Positions 1-7,565 of a DNA stretch of 18,553 nucleotides are shown here, piece after piece; within the stretch, counting starts at the first letter, position 1; every line of letters begins with the position of its first letter. The position numbers and the translations under genes were made by a program. The notes under the pieces are model-generated. The model was not told the DNA's origin. It did no database searches and saw nothing but the letters and a program-made list of their open reading frames with translations. Source of the DNA: UBA9630 sp043725085 (GTDB taxonomy: Bacteria > Patescibacteriota > Minisyncoccia > Moranbacterales > UBA2206); NCBI GenBank assembly GCA_043725085.1, contig JAYSLY010000024.1:1-18553 (forward strand), read 5' to 3'.

Positions 1-581
1 AAGTTATAAGCTCGCTCTTCCAAAATCATACTGAGCGATAAGAACAATACCGCCCCAAGCATAATTCCAAAATATCTGCCTGAAAAATCTCTCCGGAGTT
101 TTGCGCTAAAAGAAAGCATGGTTGCTCCGAATAAAACTACCCCCATTCCCGCGTATTTATATATCGGCAACACTTCACCTAAAATCAAGAAAGATAAAAC
201 CGGAACAGCGATGACAGTTAGGTTCCAAAAAATCTGCAGCATTGAAACATCGTTTTTATTGAATAAAGTTTTGAAATAGAAATAGAACGATGAAGAATAT
301 AATATTCCACCTAAAAAAGAAAGAGCCAGAGCGCTATCCAATCCCCAGACATTGCCTGAATGAAAATTTATGGCATCCGATAATTTAAAATCAACCACAA
401 AGAATAATATAAACCAGGGGACAATTTGAAAAAGGCCGGAAATAATTGTTCCGTCCAATTCGTCTTTGTAGACTCCGTCTACAAAATAGACATCGATAAT
501 ATTAACCAGCGCCCAAGACATAGGCGCTAAGAATGAAATAACCAGCCAATGATTTTTGAAAAATTCCCAAAAAATTTCCAT
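1..581 (-). CDS. DMT/EamA-family membrane transporter, 3' end cut by the window edge
   Basis: The frame starts at an ATG (579-581) and stays open to the window edge, giving 193 residues without a stop. About six hydrophobic segments can be read, roughly residues 12-32, 44-65, 82-104, 115-134, 139-158 and 170-186. The segment SMLQIFWNLTVIAVPVLSF followed by LILGEVLPIYKYAGMG is typical of EamA repeats of the drug/metabolite transporter superfamily (usually about 290 residues with two repeats). It should be an inner-membrane carrier of small molecules; the substrate cannot be read from sequence. It starts 9 bases after the stop of the SpeD-like gene, so the two are probably co-transcribed. That suggests, but does not show, a polyamine or amino acid substrate. 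No Shine-Dalgarno sequence is seen before the ATG. Family fairly sure, substrate unknown. Confidence 0.8.
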   Translation of the reverse strand, partial: MEIFWEFFKNHWLVISFLAPMSWALVNIIDVYFVDGVYKDELDGTIISGLFQIVPWFILFFVVDFKLSDAINFHSGNVWGLDSALALSFLGGILYSSSFYFYFKTLFNKNDVSMLQIFWNLTVIAVPVLSFLILGEVLPIYKYAGMGVVLFGATMLSFSAKLRRDFSGRYFGIMLGAVLFLSLSMILEERAYN

Positions 582-590
582 TTCACATAT

Positions 591-995
591 TTAATATATA
601 TCCTCGACCGGATATTTGGTTCCACGAGTTAAGAAATGCGTCTCAATATCTTGAAGCTCGAATTCTCGAATAAAATAATCAGCGATAAATTTCTGATTCA
701 TCCCTGCTTTGCAGGTATAGACATCAATGCTTACGAATCCGCGTTTAGGAAAAGTATGAATACTGATATGCGATTCGGCGATAACTACAAACCCACTCCA
801 GCCACCGCAATCATTTTTTCCGTTACCCGATGCAAAATATACTTCCGGTTCAGCCAGTTTTTTCATCTCGAGTAGCTCGGGAAGTTCATTAAGACATTTT
901 AAAACTAGCTCTTTATCGTTTAATTTTTCCAATCTCCCCTTATATCCATCAAGGGTCAGGTGTTCGCCGAAGTTACAACAATTTTTATTGTTCAT
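591..995 (-). CDS. speD: SpeD-family pyruvoyl-dependent decarboxylase (AdoMet decarboxylase or derived amino acid decarboxylase)
   Basis: 134 residues, the usual size of a prokaryotic class 1b S-adenosylmethionine decarboxylase proenzyme. The self-cleavage site is clear: ESHISIHTF at residues 74-82, with Ser75 as the expected pyruvoyl precursor, His80 five residues on and Cys95 fifteen further. This is the same spacing as Ser63, His68 and Cys83 of the Thermotoga maritima enzyme. AdoMet decarboxylase makes decarboxylated AdoMet for spermidine synthesis. However, the usual HTWPE motif reads HTFPK, so the aromatic that stacks on adenine is Phe and the ribose-binding Glu is Lys84. Some SpeD homologues are known to have become ornithine or arginine decarboxylases, so the substrate is open. 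No spermidine synthase gene is in the window. A terminator-like hairpin lies immediately upstream, and a transporter gene follows 9 bases downstream. Confidence 0.9.
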   Translation of the reverse strand: MNNKNCCNFGEHLTLDGYKGRLEKLNDKELVLKCLNELPELLEMKKLAEPEVYFASGNGKNDCGGWSGFVVIAESHISIHTFPKRGFVSIDVYTCKAGMNQKFIADYFIREFELQDIETHFLTRGTKYPVEDIY

Positions 996-1000
996 ATTTC

Positions 1001-1026
1001 AAAAAAAGAATGCTCCATGCATTCTT
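1001..1026 (-). terminator. Rho-independent terminator or attenuator hairpin just before speD
   Basis: An 8-bp perfect stem (1006-1013 with 1019-1026, loop 1014-1018) is followed on the minus strand by a run of seven T. It begins 8 bases past the stop of the cysteine-rich gene. The T-run ends only five bases before the speD ATG, leaving no room for a separate speD promoter downstream of it. speD therefore depends on read-through or on a promoter upstream of the hairpin. Confidence 0.7.
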
Positions 1027-1033
1027 AAAAAGA

Positions 1034-1456
1034 TTAATTTCCGGATTCGGAGTTATCTTCGGTTTCTTTTTTATTTTTTAAATACTCCTCGGGATTGCTG
1101 CACTCTTCATCCTTAGTTTTAGTCGATTCATCGCACAAGATTTCTTGACAATCTTCTCCGGCTGAACAAACAATCGGTGGACAATCAGGATCGCTGGAAT
1201 CGCAGATAGCAACAGCGCTAGCTTTTTTATTTACAAGTTTATAATAATTGATTCGTTCGTCCGGGTTTCCTGGACATTGGCTGTCTGAGGACGGGTCACA
1301 TTCAGTTATGAAACATTTTTCTGTTTTGGGATCGCATGGCACTTCTAGTTTAATATAAAAATCTTTCAACACATAAAACTTAAAAAATGCTACCGCGATT
1401 ATTATAATCGCGACGGAAAAAAAGATTAATAAAAAAATTTTTGAGTTTCTACCCAT
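1034..1456 (-). CDS. Membrane-anchored cysteine-rich protein of unknown function
   Basis: 140 residues. Residues 1-6 are polar and basic, and residues 7-30 form one strongly hydrophobic segment that would act as an uncleaved signal anchor. The rest should be outside the membrane and is acidic. It has ten cysteines (41, 48, 53, 61, 85, 92, 97, 103, 108, 119) that fall into five successive pairs, several as CDP- or CDS-type units: CDPKTEKC, CDPSSDSQC, CDSSDPDC. The tail from about 125 on is highly charged (KNKKETEDNSESGN) and probably disordered. I do not recognise the family. Paired cysteines outside the membrane suggest disulfides or metal binding. It has its own promoter and a G-rich ribosome binding site (GGGGG at 1467-1471, ten bases before the ATG), and is followed by a terminator, so it looks monocistronic. 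Confidence 0.8.
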   Translation of the reverse strand: MGRNSKIFLLIFFSVAIIIIAVAFFKFYVLKDFYIKLEVPCDPKTEKCFITECDPSSDSQCPGNPDERINYYKLVNKKASAVAICDSSDPDCPPIVCSAGEDCQEILCDESTKTKDEECSNPEEYLKNKKETEDNSESGN

Positions 1457-1485
1457 GTTTTTTCTTCCCCCGATTGGCTATTTTA

Positions 1486-1513
1486 AATATAGCACGAATT
1501 TCTATTTTTTCAA
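1486..1513 (-). promoter_or_regulatory. Sigma70-type promoter of the cysteine-rich protein gene
   Basis: On the minus strand a -35 TTGAAA (1508-1513) and an extended -10 TGCTATATT (TATATT at 1486-1491) are separated by 16 bases. The predicted start near 1479 gives a leader of about 23 bases containing the GGGGGAAG ribosome binding site. Confidence 0.6.
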
Positions 1514-1535
1514 ATGACTTATGCGACTTTAGGCA

Positions 1536-2165
1536 TCAGAAATTTAGTGTTAATAGCTCCTCCGGCTTATCAATCAGATAGTCCGGCTGGAACTTTTCCA
1601 GGATTTGTCGCGCATTAAATCCATAGCTCACTGCCACAGAAGAAATCTGACATTTTTTCGCAGCTTCAATATCCCGCGTTTCATCCCCAACACTCAATGC
1701 CTTATCTGCATCGCAATTAAATTTCTGCAAAATTTTTCGCATCATTTTACTTTTTTCAAAAAGTCCGCATCCACCATAAACCCAATCAAACATAGTCAAG
1801 CCATGTTTTTGCAAAAAATGATCAACGTTATCCTGTGAGTTGGCTGTCAAGAGACAAAAAAGATAGCCCCGCTTTTTTAGCTCCAGAAGAATTGCCTCCA
1901 CTTTGGGAAAAGGCGCTACTTTGTCTATTTGCTTTCCAAATTCTTTTCTTGCAGCACGAATTACAAAAGGCATTTTCCAAAAAGGCACTTTCCATTCTCC
2001 GATAAGCTCACGGGAAGAAAGATTGCGCAAGCGGCTCAATTCATCCATGGACACTTTCTTCAGACCATACTTTTCGGAAATACTATTAAAAGCCGAAATA
2101 GCCAATTGGAAAGAATCAGCGATCGTGCCATCAAAATCAAAAATAATTAGTTTCTTTTGGGACAT
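1536..2165 (-). CDS. HAD-superfamily phosphatase (phosphoglycolate-phosphatase-like)
   Basis: 209 residues. HAD motif I is DFDGT at residues 10-14 (nucleophile Asp10, general acid Asp12). Motif II is the Thr of LLTANS (Thr108), motif III a Lys in FEKSK (138 or 140), and motif IV GDETRD (160-165, Asp161 and Asp165 for Mg2+). The region between motifs I and II is a helical C1 cap, as in Gph/PGP-type enzymes. It is a cytoplasmic phosphomonoesterase. Candidate substrates include 2-phosphoglycolate, which arises in repair of oxidised DNA ends and would fit the recJ neighbour, but members of this group are broad and the substrate cannot be assigned. The ATG lies four bases past the recJ stop, so it is translated as the last gene of that operon. 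No convincing terminator follows. Confidence 0.88.
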   Translation of the reverse strand: MSQKKLIIFDFDGTIADSFQLAISAFNSISEKYGLKKVSMDELSRLRNLSSRELIGEWKVPFWKMPFVIRAARKEFGKQIDKVAPFPKVEAILLELKKRGYLFCLLTANSQDNVDHFLQKHGLTMFDWVYGGCGLFEKSKMMRKILQKFNCDADKALSVGDETRDIEAAKKCQISSVAVSYGFNARQILEKFQPDYLIDKPEELLTLNF

Positions 2166-2169
2166 AAAT

Positions 2170-3888
2170 TTATTCCACTAACCTAAGATCAACTAGCTTC
2201 ATTTGGATTTTTTTTGATCCATTCCACGAGTCCTCCGAAAGATTAAAAACAATATCAATCAAATCATCTTTTTTAAGCTCGGAAAATTCCTCTCCCAGCT
2301 TAAAGCCAATCGCATCAAAAATTTTCGGATTGCCATCAGTCGATTTCAGCGCCAGCTTCAAATGTTTGCTGCCATTGCCCACCATTCGCACATCACTCAC
2401 GCGCATCCGCCTAAGCATAAAAACTGGTTCCTTGTTTCCCATCCCAAATGGCTCCATTTTTTTCAAATCCTCAATAAATTCCCAGTTAATATCTTGAGCT
2501 TGCAGCTCCAAATCAATAGCTAATGTGGAGACAATCTCCTTCTCCCCAAGTTCCAATTCGATTAGTTCTGTCATCTTAGCACAAAATTTTGAAACATTTT
2601 CCGGCGCAACTCTCACACCAGCCGCTTGAGAATGCCCCCCGAACCTGGAAAGTAAATCCGCGCATTTCTCCAGGAGCTCGATAATATTAACTTCCGGAAT
2701 GCTTCTGAACGACCCAACATATTCCTTTTCCTGTTTTTGAAAAACAACCACCGGTTTTTTGAATTTGTCCACTATTTTCCCGGCCACAAGTCCTAAAATC
2801 CCCACCGGCCAATGTTCATTTGAAACAAAAATAAATTTTTTATGCGCAAATTCACTCATCGCGATTTCTTCAATTTCTTTTACAATCTCTCCGGTCATTT
2901 TTTGCCTCTCTTGATTTCGCTCTTCCACTTCAAGCGCCAGCACTCGCGCTTGCACTTGGTCTTGTTCCATTATCAGTTTATAGGACACACCGGCGTGATC
3001 CATCCGGCCTGTCGCATTGATTCTTGGGGCAATTTGAAAAGCGATTTTTTGCGTATCCGGAATACTATTTTCCGAGATTTCAATCCGACCAACTTTAAAC
3101 ATCTCCAAAAGTCCCACCCGACGCGTCTTGGAAAGCACGACAAGCCCATATTTTGTAAGCGTCCGATTTTCTCCCAAAATATTCACACAATCCGCCACCG
3201 TTCCGATCGCCACGAGATCAAGCATCCATTTGAGCTGGTCGATATTTTTCGGATCAATTTTTTGATACAAAGCTTGCGCCAACTTAAACGCCACGCCCAC
3301 TCCGGCCAAATCAGAAAAGTTAAAACCGGAATTTTTGAGCTGCGGATTGATGATCGCAACGGCTTTTGGTAAAATTTCCGGCACATGATGATGATCGGTG
3401 ATAACCACGTCAATCCCTAATTCCCTCGCCTTTTCCACCTCAGAAACATTCGTAATCCCCGAGTCGACGGTTATGATCAGCTTCACGCCCTCGCGCCCCA
3501 AAAACTCAATTGCCGAGTCGTTCATGCCATAGCCTTCCAACTGGCGATCAGGAATGTAGTAAGTCAAATCGGAAAAACCCAGATTTTTCAAACATTCATA
3601 GAGCAGTGCTGTCGCGGTTACTCCATCCGCATCATAGTCGCCAAAAACAGCAATTTTTTCTTTATGGGCGCGCGCATCAATAATTCGCGAAACGGCATCT
3701 GACATTCCCGCTATTTTCAAAAGGTCATCGGAAACAACATAATCAGAACTAAAAAAAGCCTCAATCTCTTTTTGAGACACAATGCCACGATTGGCCAGCA
3801 ACCTTAAAACGACGGGACTGTATTTTTCCGAACCGGAAAAGCTAATCTCGCCACTTTCTTTTTCTTGAAGCTCCCATTTTTTTCGCAT
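2170..3888 (-). CDS. recJ: Single-stranded-DNA-specific 5'-3' exonuclease RecJ
   Basis: 572 residues, normal bacterial RecJ length. DHH-domain motifs are in order: DYDADG (84-89), VDSG (141-144), DHHH (165-168) and GTVAD (229-233), which supply the two-metal site. NATGR follows at 291-295, and the DHHA1 domain carries the GGHSQAAG signature at 417-424. The C-terminal part, about 450-572, fits the OB-like domain. RecJ degrades single-stranded DNA 5' to 3' in RecF-pathway recombination, base excision and mismatch repair. The ATG is seven bases past the stop of the response-regulator-like gene. All catalytic motifs are intact. Confidence 0.95.
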   Translation of the reverse strand: MRKKWELQEKESGEISFSGSEKYSPVVLRLLANRGIVSQKEIEAFFSSDYVVSDDLLKIAGMSDAVSRIIDARAHKEKIAVFGDYDADGVTATALLYECLKNLGFSDLTYYIPDRQLEGYGMNDSAIEFLGREGVKLIITVDSGITNVSEVEKARELGIDVVITDHHHVPEILPKAVAIINPQLKNSGFNFSDLAGVGVAFKLAQALYQKIDPKNIDQLKWMLDLVAIGTVADCVNILGENRTLTKYGLVVLSKTRRVGLLEMFKVGRIEISENSIPDTQKIAFQIAPRINATGRMDHAGVSYKLIMEQDQVQARVLALEVEERNQERQKMTGEIVKEIEEIAMSEFAHKKFIFVSNEHWPVGILGLVAGKIVDKFKKPVVVFQKQEKEYVGSFRSIPEVNIIELLEKCADLLSRFGGHSQAAGVRVAPENVSKFCAKMTELIELELGEKEIVSTLAIDLELQAQDINWEFIEDLKKMEPFGMGNKEPVFMLRRMRVSDVRMVGNGSKHLKLALKSTDGNPKIFDAIGFKLGEEFSELKKDDLIDIVFNLSEDSWNGSKKIQMKLVDLRLVE

Positions 3889-3895
3889 TGCTTGT

Positions 3896-4468
3896 TTATG
3901 CCGATTTCCCGGAATCGCATCTCAGACAAATTATTCTTCCCACAAACTCCTTTCTTTCATTATTGGTCATTTCTATGTTCAAAACCAAATCTTCGCCGCA
4001 ATTGGCGCAAGAAAAATCATCTTTCAGGCCCAAATCTTGTGTTAACTTGGCAATATCTCCTCCTTTAATGTTTAATTTCAAATTATATTTAACCAAAGTA
4101 AACAGTCTTATCACGCGCGCTACGACCTCTTTTGGCGTAACCATGCCGGCCACAAAAAATTCTTTCACCCCGGCTTCCTCGGCCTTCTTGCGATCTTCTT
4201 CGCGTCCCATATGCGATGACATCACCACTGGAATGTTGCTCGTGGCTACATTTTTGGAAAGCGCCTCTTTCATACCGAATCCATCCATTTTTGGCATGAT
4301 AATTCCCGTAAAAATAACATCTGGAACATTGGCAATCGCTTTATTGATTCCGTCCAATCCATCAACCGCTTCCATCACTTTGAAACCTTCAGCTTTGAAA
4401 ACTTCGCCATAAAGACTTCTTACTTCGGCATCATCATCAACGATGAGTATTTTGTATTTTTTGTCCAT
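3896..4468 (-). CDS. Degenerate response-regulator receiver domain with C-terminal zinc ribbon
   Basis: 190 residues. Residues 5-125 have the receiver pattern: acidic pocket DDD at 11-13, then PDVIFTGIIMPKMDGF at 49-64. The phosphoacceptor Asp of the canonical (D)I-M-P motif is Gly55, and the conserved Lys near beta5 is replaced (Ala107 in FFVAGM), so normal aspartyl phosphorylation is unlikely. Residues 154-184 hold CANC and CLRC (Cys154/157 and Cys181/184), a zinc-ribbon-like four-Cys set. There is no recognisable DNA-binding helix-turn-helix and no histidine kinase gene nearby. It is probably a cytoplasmic scaffold or signal-sensing protein rather than a classical response regulator. It sits between the acyl-CoA synthetase (17-base gap) and recJ (7-base gap) in one transcript. 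Confidence 0.85.
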   Translation of the reverse strand: MDKKYKILIVDDDAEVRSLYGEVFKAEGFKVMEAVDGLDGINKAIANVPDVIFTGIIMPKMDGFGMKEALSKNVATSNIPVVMSSHMGREEDRKKAEEAGVKEFFVAGMVTPKEVVARVIRLFTLVKYNLKLNIKGGDIAKLTQDLGLKDDFSCANCGEDLVLNIEMTNNERKEFVGRIICLRCDSGKSA

Positions 4469-4485
4469 ATAATAAATTTAAAAAA

Positions 4486-6561
4486 TTACATGACTATTTT
4501 AATATCCACCGCCACTGCGGCACTGCCATTATTATAAACCAAAAGTGGATTGATATCAAACTCCCTGACATCTTCTAGCTCCCAAGAAAAATCTCCCAGA
4601 GCACAGATAATCCGCGCCAATTCGGACAAATCGTAGACCTTTTGTCCGCGCGTTTCTTGGAAAAGAAAACCTACTTTTCCCTCTCGCAAGGAGTTTTCCA
4701 CTGCTTCTTTTGAAAATGGCAAAATGAGCATTTCGGCCAATTTGAAAACTTCCGTATAAATTCCACCCAAACCATAGACGACCACCGGTCCAAAATTAGC
4801 ATCTTTTTTGATCCCCAAAATTATTTCCATGTCCCTCGCAAGCATCGGCTGGACGATCAATTTTGCACCGGAAAAATTCACTCGCATTTTTTGAGCAGCT
4901 TCCTCCAACTCTTCCTGATTTTTAATATTAAGCACCACCCCGCCTCGATCGGTTTTGTGCAAAACATCATCGCTATCCACCTTGAGCACGACCGGAAATT
5001 CAAAACCGGCTCCAGGCTCCAGGCGCACAACGCCTAAAGAATTAATTTCAAAAGATTTTATCGTATTTATGCCATAAAGCTCCATCAACTCTCGACTCTC
5101 CGAAAAATACAGCGCGCGTCGATTTTCTTTTTTTACTGTCGCGATAATCGCTTGGGCCTTGGCCTTTCGCTCTTGGTCAATCACTTTCTCCACATTTTCC
5201 ACCGGATTTTTCTCCTTGCATCTCCAGCGATAAAAAGCATTAAGCACAGAAACAGCACTTTCCGGAAAAGCAAAGTTGAAGATATTTTCAGTGCGCAATT
5301 TTTTGATTCCCTTTTCCACTTTTTTCCCGCCGACAAAAGAAGCCACGATTGTTTTTTGGCTTTTCAGATTAAATTTAGTGATCACGCGAGCAATTTTTTC
5401 CACGGGAGTTTGATCCTGGGGAGTAAGTAGACAAACGACCGCACCTATCTCCGGATCCTTATCGATAATTTGCAATACTTTTTTATACCGATCCTCTTTT
5501 GCATCACCCAAAAGATCAATGGGATTTTCCACGGAAGATTCTTCCGGCAAAATACGCCGCAAGGCTGTTTTAGTTTTTGCGCCAAGTTCCGCGAGAACTA
5601 TTTCTTTTTGAAAAAAAGCATCGGTCGTCAGCACGCCTAACCCTCCGGCATTAGTAACAACAGCCACCTTGTTGCATACAAGCGCTTTGTTATGAGAAAT
5701 AAAGCCAATCAGATTGAAAAATTCCTCCAAATCCTGCGCCCTCAAAATTCCCGCCTTTTCAAACGCCGCGTTTATGATTTCGTCACTGCCGGCCAGTGCT
5801 CCGGTGTGAGATGAAATCGCTTTTTGCGCGCGCTCAGTTTTGCCGGCTTTGAGAATTACAATCGGCTTGACTTTTGAAACACGACTGGCGATTTTCAAAA
5901 ACTCGACGCCATTTTCAATCCCCTCAAGATACATTCCGATCACTGCCGTATCCTCATCTTTTTCCAAATATTCCAGCATTTCCGTTTCCGAAATATTCAA
6001 TTTATTGCCAATCGAAACAATGGTGGAAAAATAGATTTTTTCCGCCTTGGCCAAATCAGTAAGCGCCACTGCCAGAGCGCCTGATTGAGTCACAAATGCC
6101 ACGTTACCAGCCTCAGGCAGGCCGCTCGCAAAAGAGGCGTTAAGTTTGAGTTTGGGAATAATAAACCCGAGACAATTTGGTCCTAAGATATTGAGATTGT
6201 TTTCTTTGGCTAATTGCAAAAGTTCCGCTTCGCGCGCCTTGCCCTCTTCGCCAATCTCAGAAAAACCGGCTGAAACAATGACAAAATTTTTCAGCCTGCC
6301 TGCATTTTCTCGAATTTCCTGCGCCACAAATTTGGCCGGAATAGCGATAATCGCCAAATCAACCTCGCCCTCCGCATCAGCTAGCGTGTGATAGCATTTG
6401 ACACCAAAAATCTGATCATGTTTTGGATTAACCGGAAAGATTTTTCCCGCGTAGCCCAATTCCAAAATATTTTTAGCAATCACCGTCCCCACCTTCCCCG
6501 CTTCTTCGGAAGCGCCAACAATCGCAATTGACTGCGGGTTAAATAGTTTTTCAAGATTCAT
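4486..6561 (-). CDS. acd: ADP-forming acetyl/acyl-CoA synthetase, fused alpha-beta subunits
   Basis: 691 residues, the length of the fused enzyme. An N-terminal CoA-binding domain has the Rossmann motif IAIVGASEEAGKVG (12-25). A succinyl-CoA-synthetase-like ligase region carries the phospho-His loop SSHTGALAGS (250-259, His252). The C-terminal ATP-grasp domain (about 485-691) includes HKTDRGGV (535-542) and NPL (671-673). It converts acyl-CoA + ADP + Pi to acid + CoA + ATP, so acetyl-CoA would yield acetate and ATP. It follows the PfkB kinase by 19 bases and is co-directional with lower-glycolysis genes, which fits fermentative substrate-level ATP production. Both phosphorelay histidines are present. 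Acetyl-CoA is inferred as substrate; broader acyl specificity or protein acetylation (Pat-like fusions) is less likely because no GNAT domain is visible. Confidence 0.93.
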   Translation of the reverse strand: MNLEKLFNPQSIAIVGASEEAGKVGTVIAKNILELGYAGKIFPVNPKHDQIFGVKCYHTLADAEGEVDLAIIAIPAKFVAQEIRENAGRLKNFVIVSAGFSEIGEEGKAREAELLQLAKENNLNILGPNCLGFIIPKLKLNASFASGLPEAGNVAFVTQSGALAVALTDLAKAEKIYFSTIVSIGNKLNISETEMLEYLEKDEDTAVIGMYLEGIENGVEFLKIASRVSKVKPIVILKAGKTERAQKAISSHTGALAGSDEIINAAFEKAGILRAQDLEEFFNLIGFISHNKALVCNKVAVVTNAGGLGVLTTDAFFQKEIVLAELGAKTKTALRRILPEESSVENPIDLLGDAKEDRYKKVLQIIDKDPEIGAVVCLLTPQDQTPVEKIARVITKFNLKSQKTIVASFVGGKKVEKGIKKLRTENIFNFAFPESAVSVLNAFYRWRCKEKNPVENVEKVIDQERKAKAQAIIATVKKENRRALYFSESRELMELYGINTIKSFEINSLGVVRLEPGAGFEFPVVLKVDSDDVLHKTDRGGVVLNIKNQEELEEAAQKMRVNFSGAKLIVQPMLARDMEIILGIKKDANFGPVVVYGLGGIYTEVFKLAEMLILPFSKEAVENSLREGKVGFLFQETRGQKVYDLSELARIICALGDFSWELEDVREFDINPLLVYNNGSAAVAVDIKIVM

Positions 6562-6580
6562 AAAATTATAGTTTTTTATT

Positions 6581-7555
6581 TTATTTTTTCAAAATTTCTT
6601 CTTCACTCAAAAGACCCTCAATCGCTCCATAAAATTGCACTGAGCTGGAACTATTGGCGATGCCCCAATCTAGACACTCTTTTAGCGTTTTTTCTTTGAG
6701 ATAAGCTCCCAAAAAACCGCTGGCAAAAGCATCCCCCGCACCGGTGGAATCAACCGCCTCAACTTTTCTTCCGGGCACAAAAAGAGTTTCCACGCCATTG
6801 CTCGCCCAAGCACCGCGCACGCCATCTGTCACCACAACAATTTCTGCACCAAGTTTTTTCAGTTCTTTCAAGAGAAAGTTTTCGTCTTCCAATTCTTTTG
6901 CGGACAAATTTCCAGCTTGAGAAAGAAGCTCGATCGCTTCATCTTTATTGATGAAAATCAACTCGCACCGACCAAAAGTGGCAACCACTTCTCGAGGATT
7001 ATCTTTGATATACACCTCTCTGGGATTCATGGCGACACGTTTTTTTTCCTCTTTCGCAAGTCTAAAAAGCTCTTCAACTTGAACCTCCCAATCGCCATGC
7101 ATATCACTGATAAAAAACCACTTTGCGTCTTTGAATTTTTCACAATCCAGATTTAATTTTCCACTGGAATTCTTATTGGTAAAAATAACCCTATCAGCGC
7201 TTTTTTCATCCACGACAATCGCCGAGAGATCACTTTTTTTTCCGGACTCTTTGTTTAGGCAATCGGTTTTGATGCCATTTTTCTCCAATTCGCCCGCTAC
7301 CCATCCGCCAATCGCATCATCTCCGATGTTTGAGACGCAAGCGGCCCTTATTCCCAATCGAGAAAGGCCAACCGCCACATTAGCAGCGCATCCGCCCAAA
7401 GACTCGAACCGCTCTTCAATCCTTATCTTTGCCCCAAGCTCAAAAGCAATTTTTTTCTGACTGGTCAAGTCTTTTGGCGTTTCAATGATACTGCCATTTT
7501 TAGTCGGAAAGAAAATATCTTTTCCCGCCGAACCGAAACAAATTATTTCATACAT
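6581..7555 (-). CDS. PfkB/ribokinase-family carbohydrate kinase
   Basis: 324 residues. The N-terminal substrate-binding motif is GGCAANVAVGLSRLG (54-68) and the C-terminal anion-hole motif DSTGAGDAFASGF is at 269-281, with catalytic Asp275. It phosphorylates a sugar or nucleoside with ATP in the cytoplasm. The exact substrate cannot be read; ribose, fructose, 2-keto-3-deoxygluconate, fructose-6-phosphate or a nucleoside are all possible in this family. An extra stretch of about 25 residues between the first strand and GGCAAN (residues 18-45) is longer than in plain ribokinases. It lies 10 bases downstream of gpmI inside the glycolytic operon, which makes a role in central sugar metabolism likely. 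No Shine-Dalgarno is seen. Confidence 0.9.
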   Translation of the reverse strand: MYEIICFGSAGKDIFFPTKNGSIIETPKDLTSQKKIAFELGAKIRIEERFESLGGCAANVAVGLSRLGIRAACVSNIGDDAIGGWVAGELEKNGIKTDCLNKESGKKSDLSAIVVDEKSADRVIFTNKNSSGKLNLDCEKFKDAKWFFISDMHGDWEVQVEELFRLAKEEKKRVAMNPREVYIKDNPREVVATFGRCELIFINKDEAIELLSQAGNLSAKELEDENFLLKELKKLGAEIVVVTDGVRGAWASNGVETLFVPGRKVEAVDSTGAGDAFASGFLGAYLKEKTLKECLDWGIANSSSSVQFYGAIEGLLSEEEILKK

Positions 7556-7565
7556 ATTTTTTTAA

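Noticed and set aside
1513..1538. Possible terminator after the HAD phosphatase
   Set aside because: Only a 4-bp ATGC/GCAT stem with an 8-base loop and no T-run directly after it.
2842..3372. Plus-strand open frame of 176 codons
   Set aside because: Lies antisense within recJ, whose catalytic motifs cover the same bases; no promoter, ribosome binding site or recognisable protein.
3888..4412. Plus-strand open frame of 174 codons
   Set aside because: Antisense shadow of the receiver/zinc-ribbon gene, with no family resemblance.
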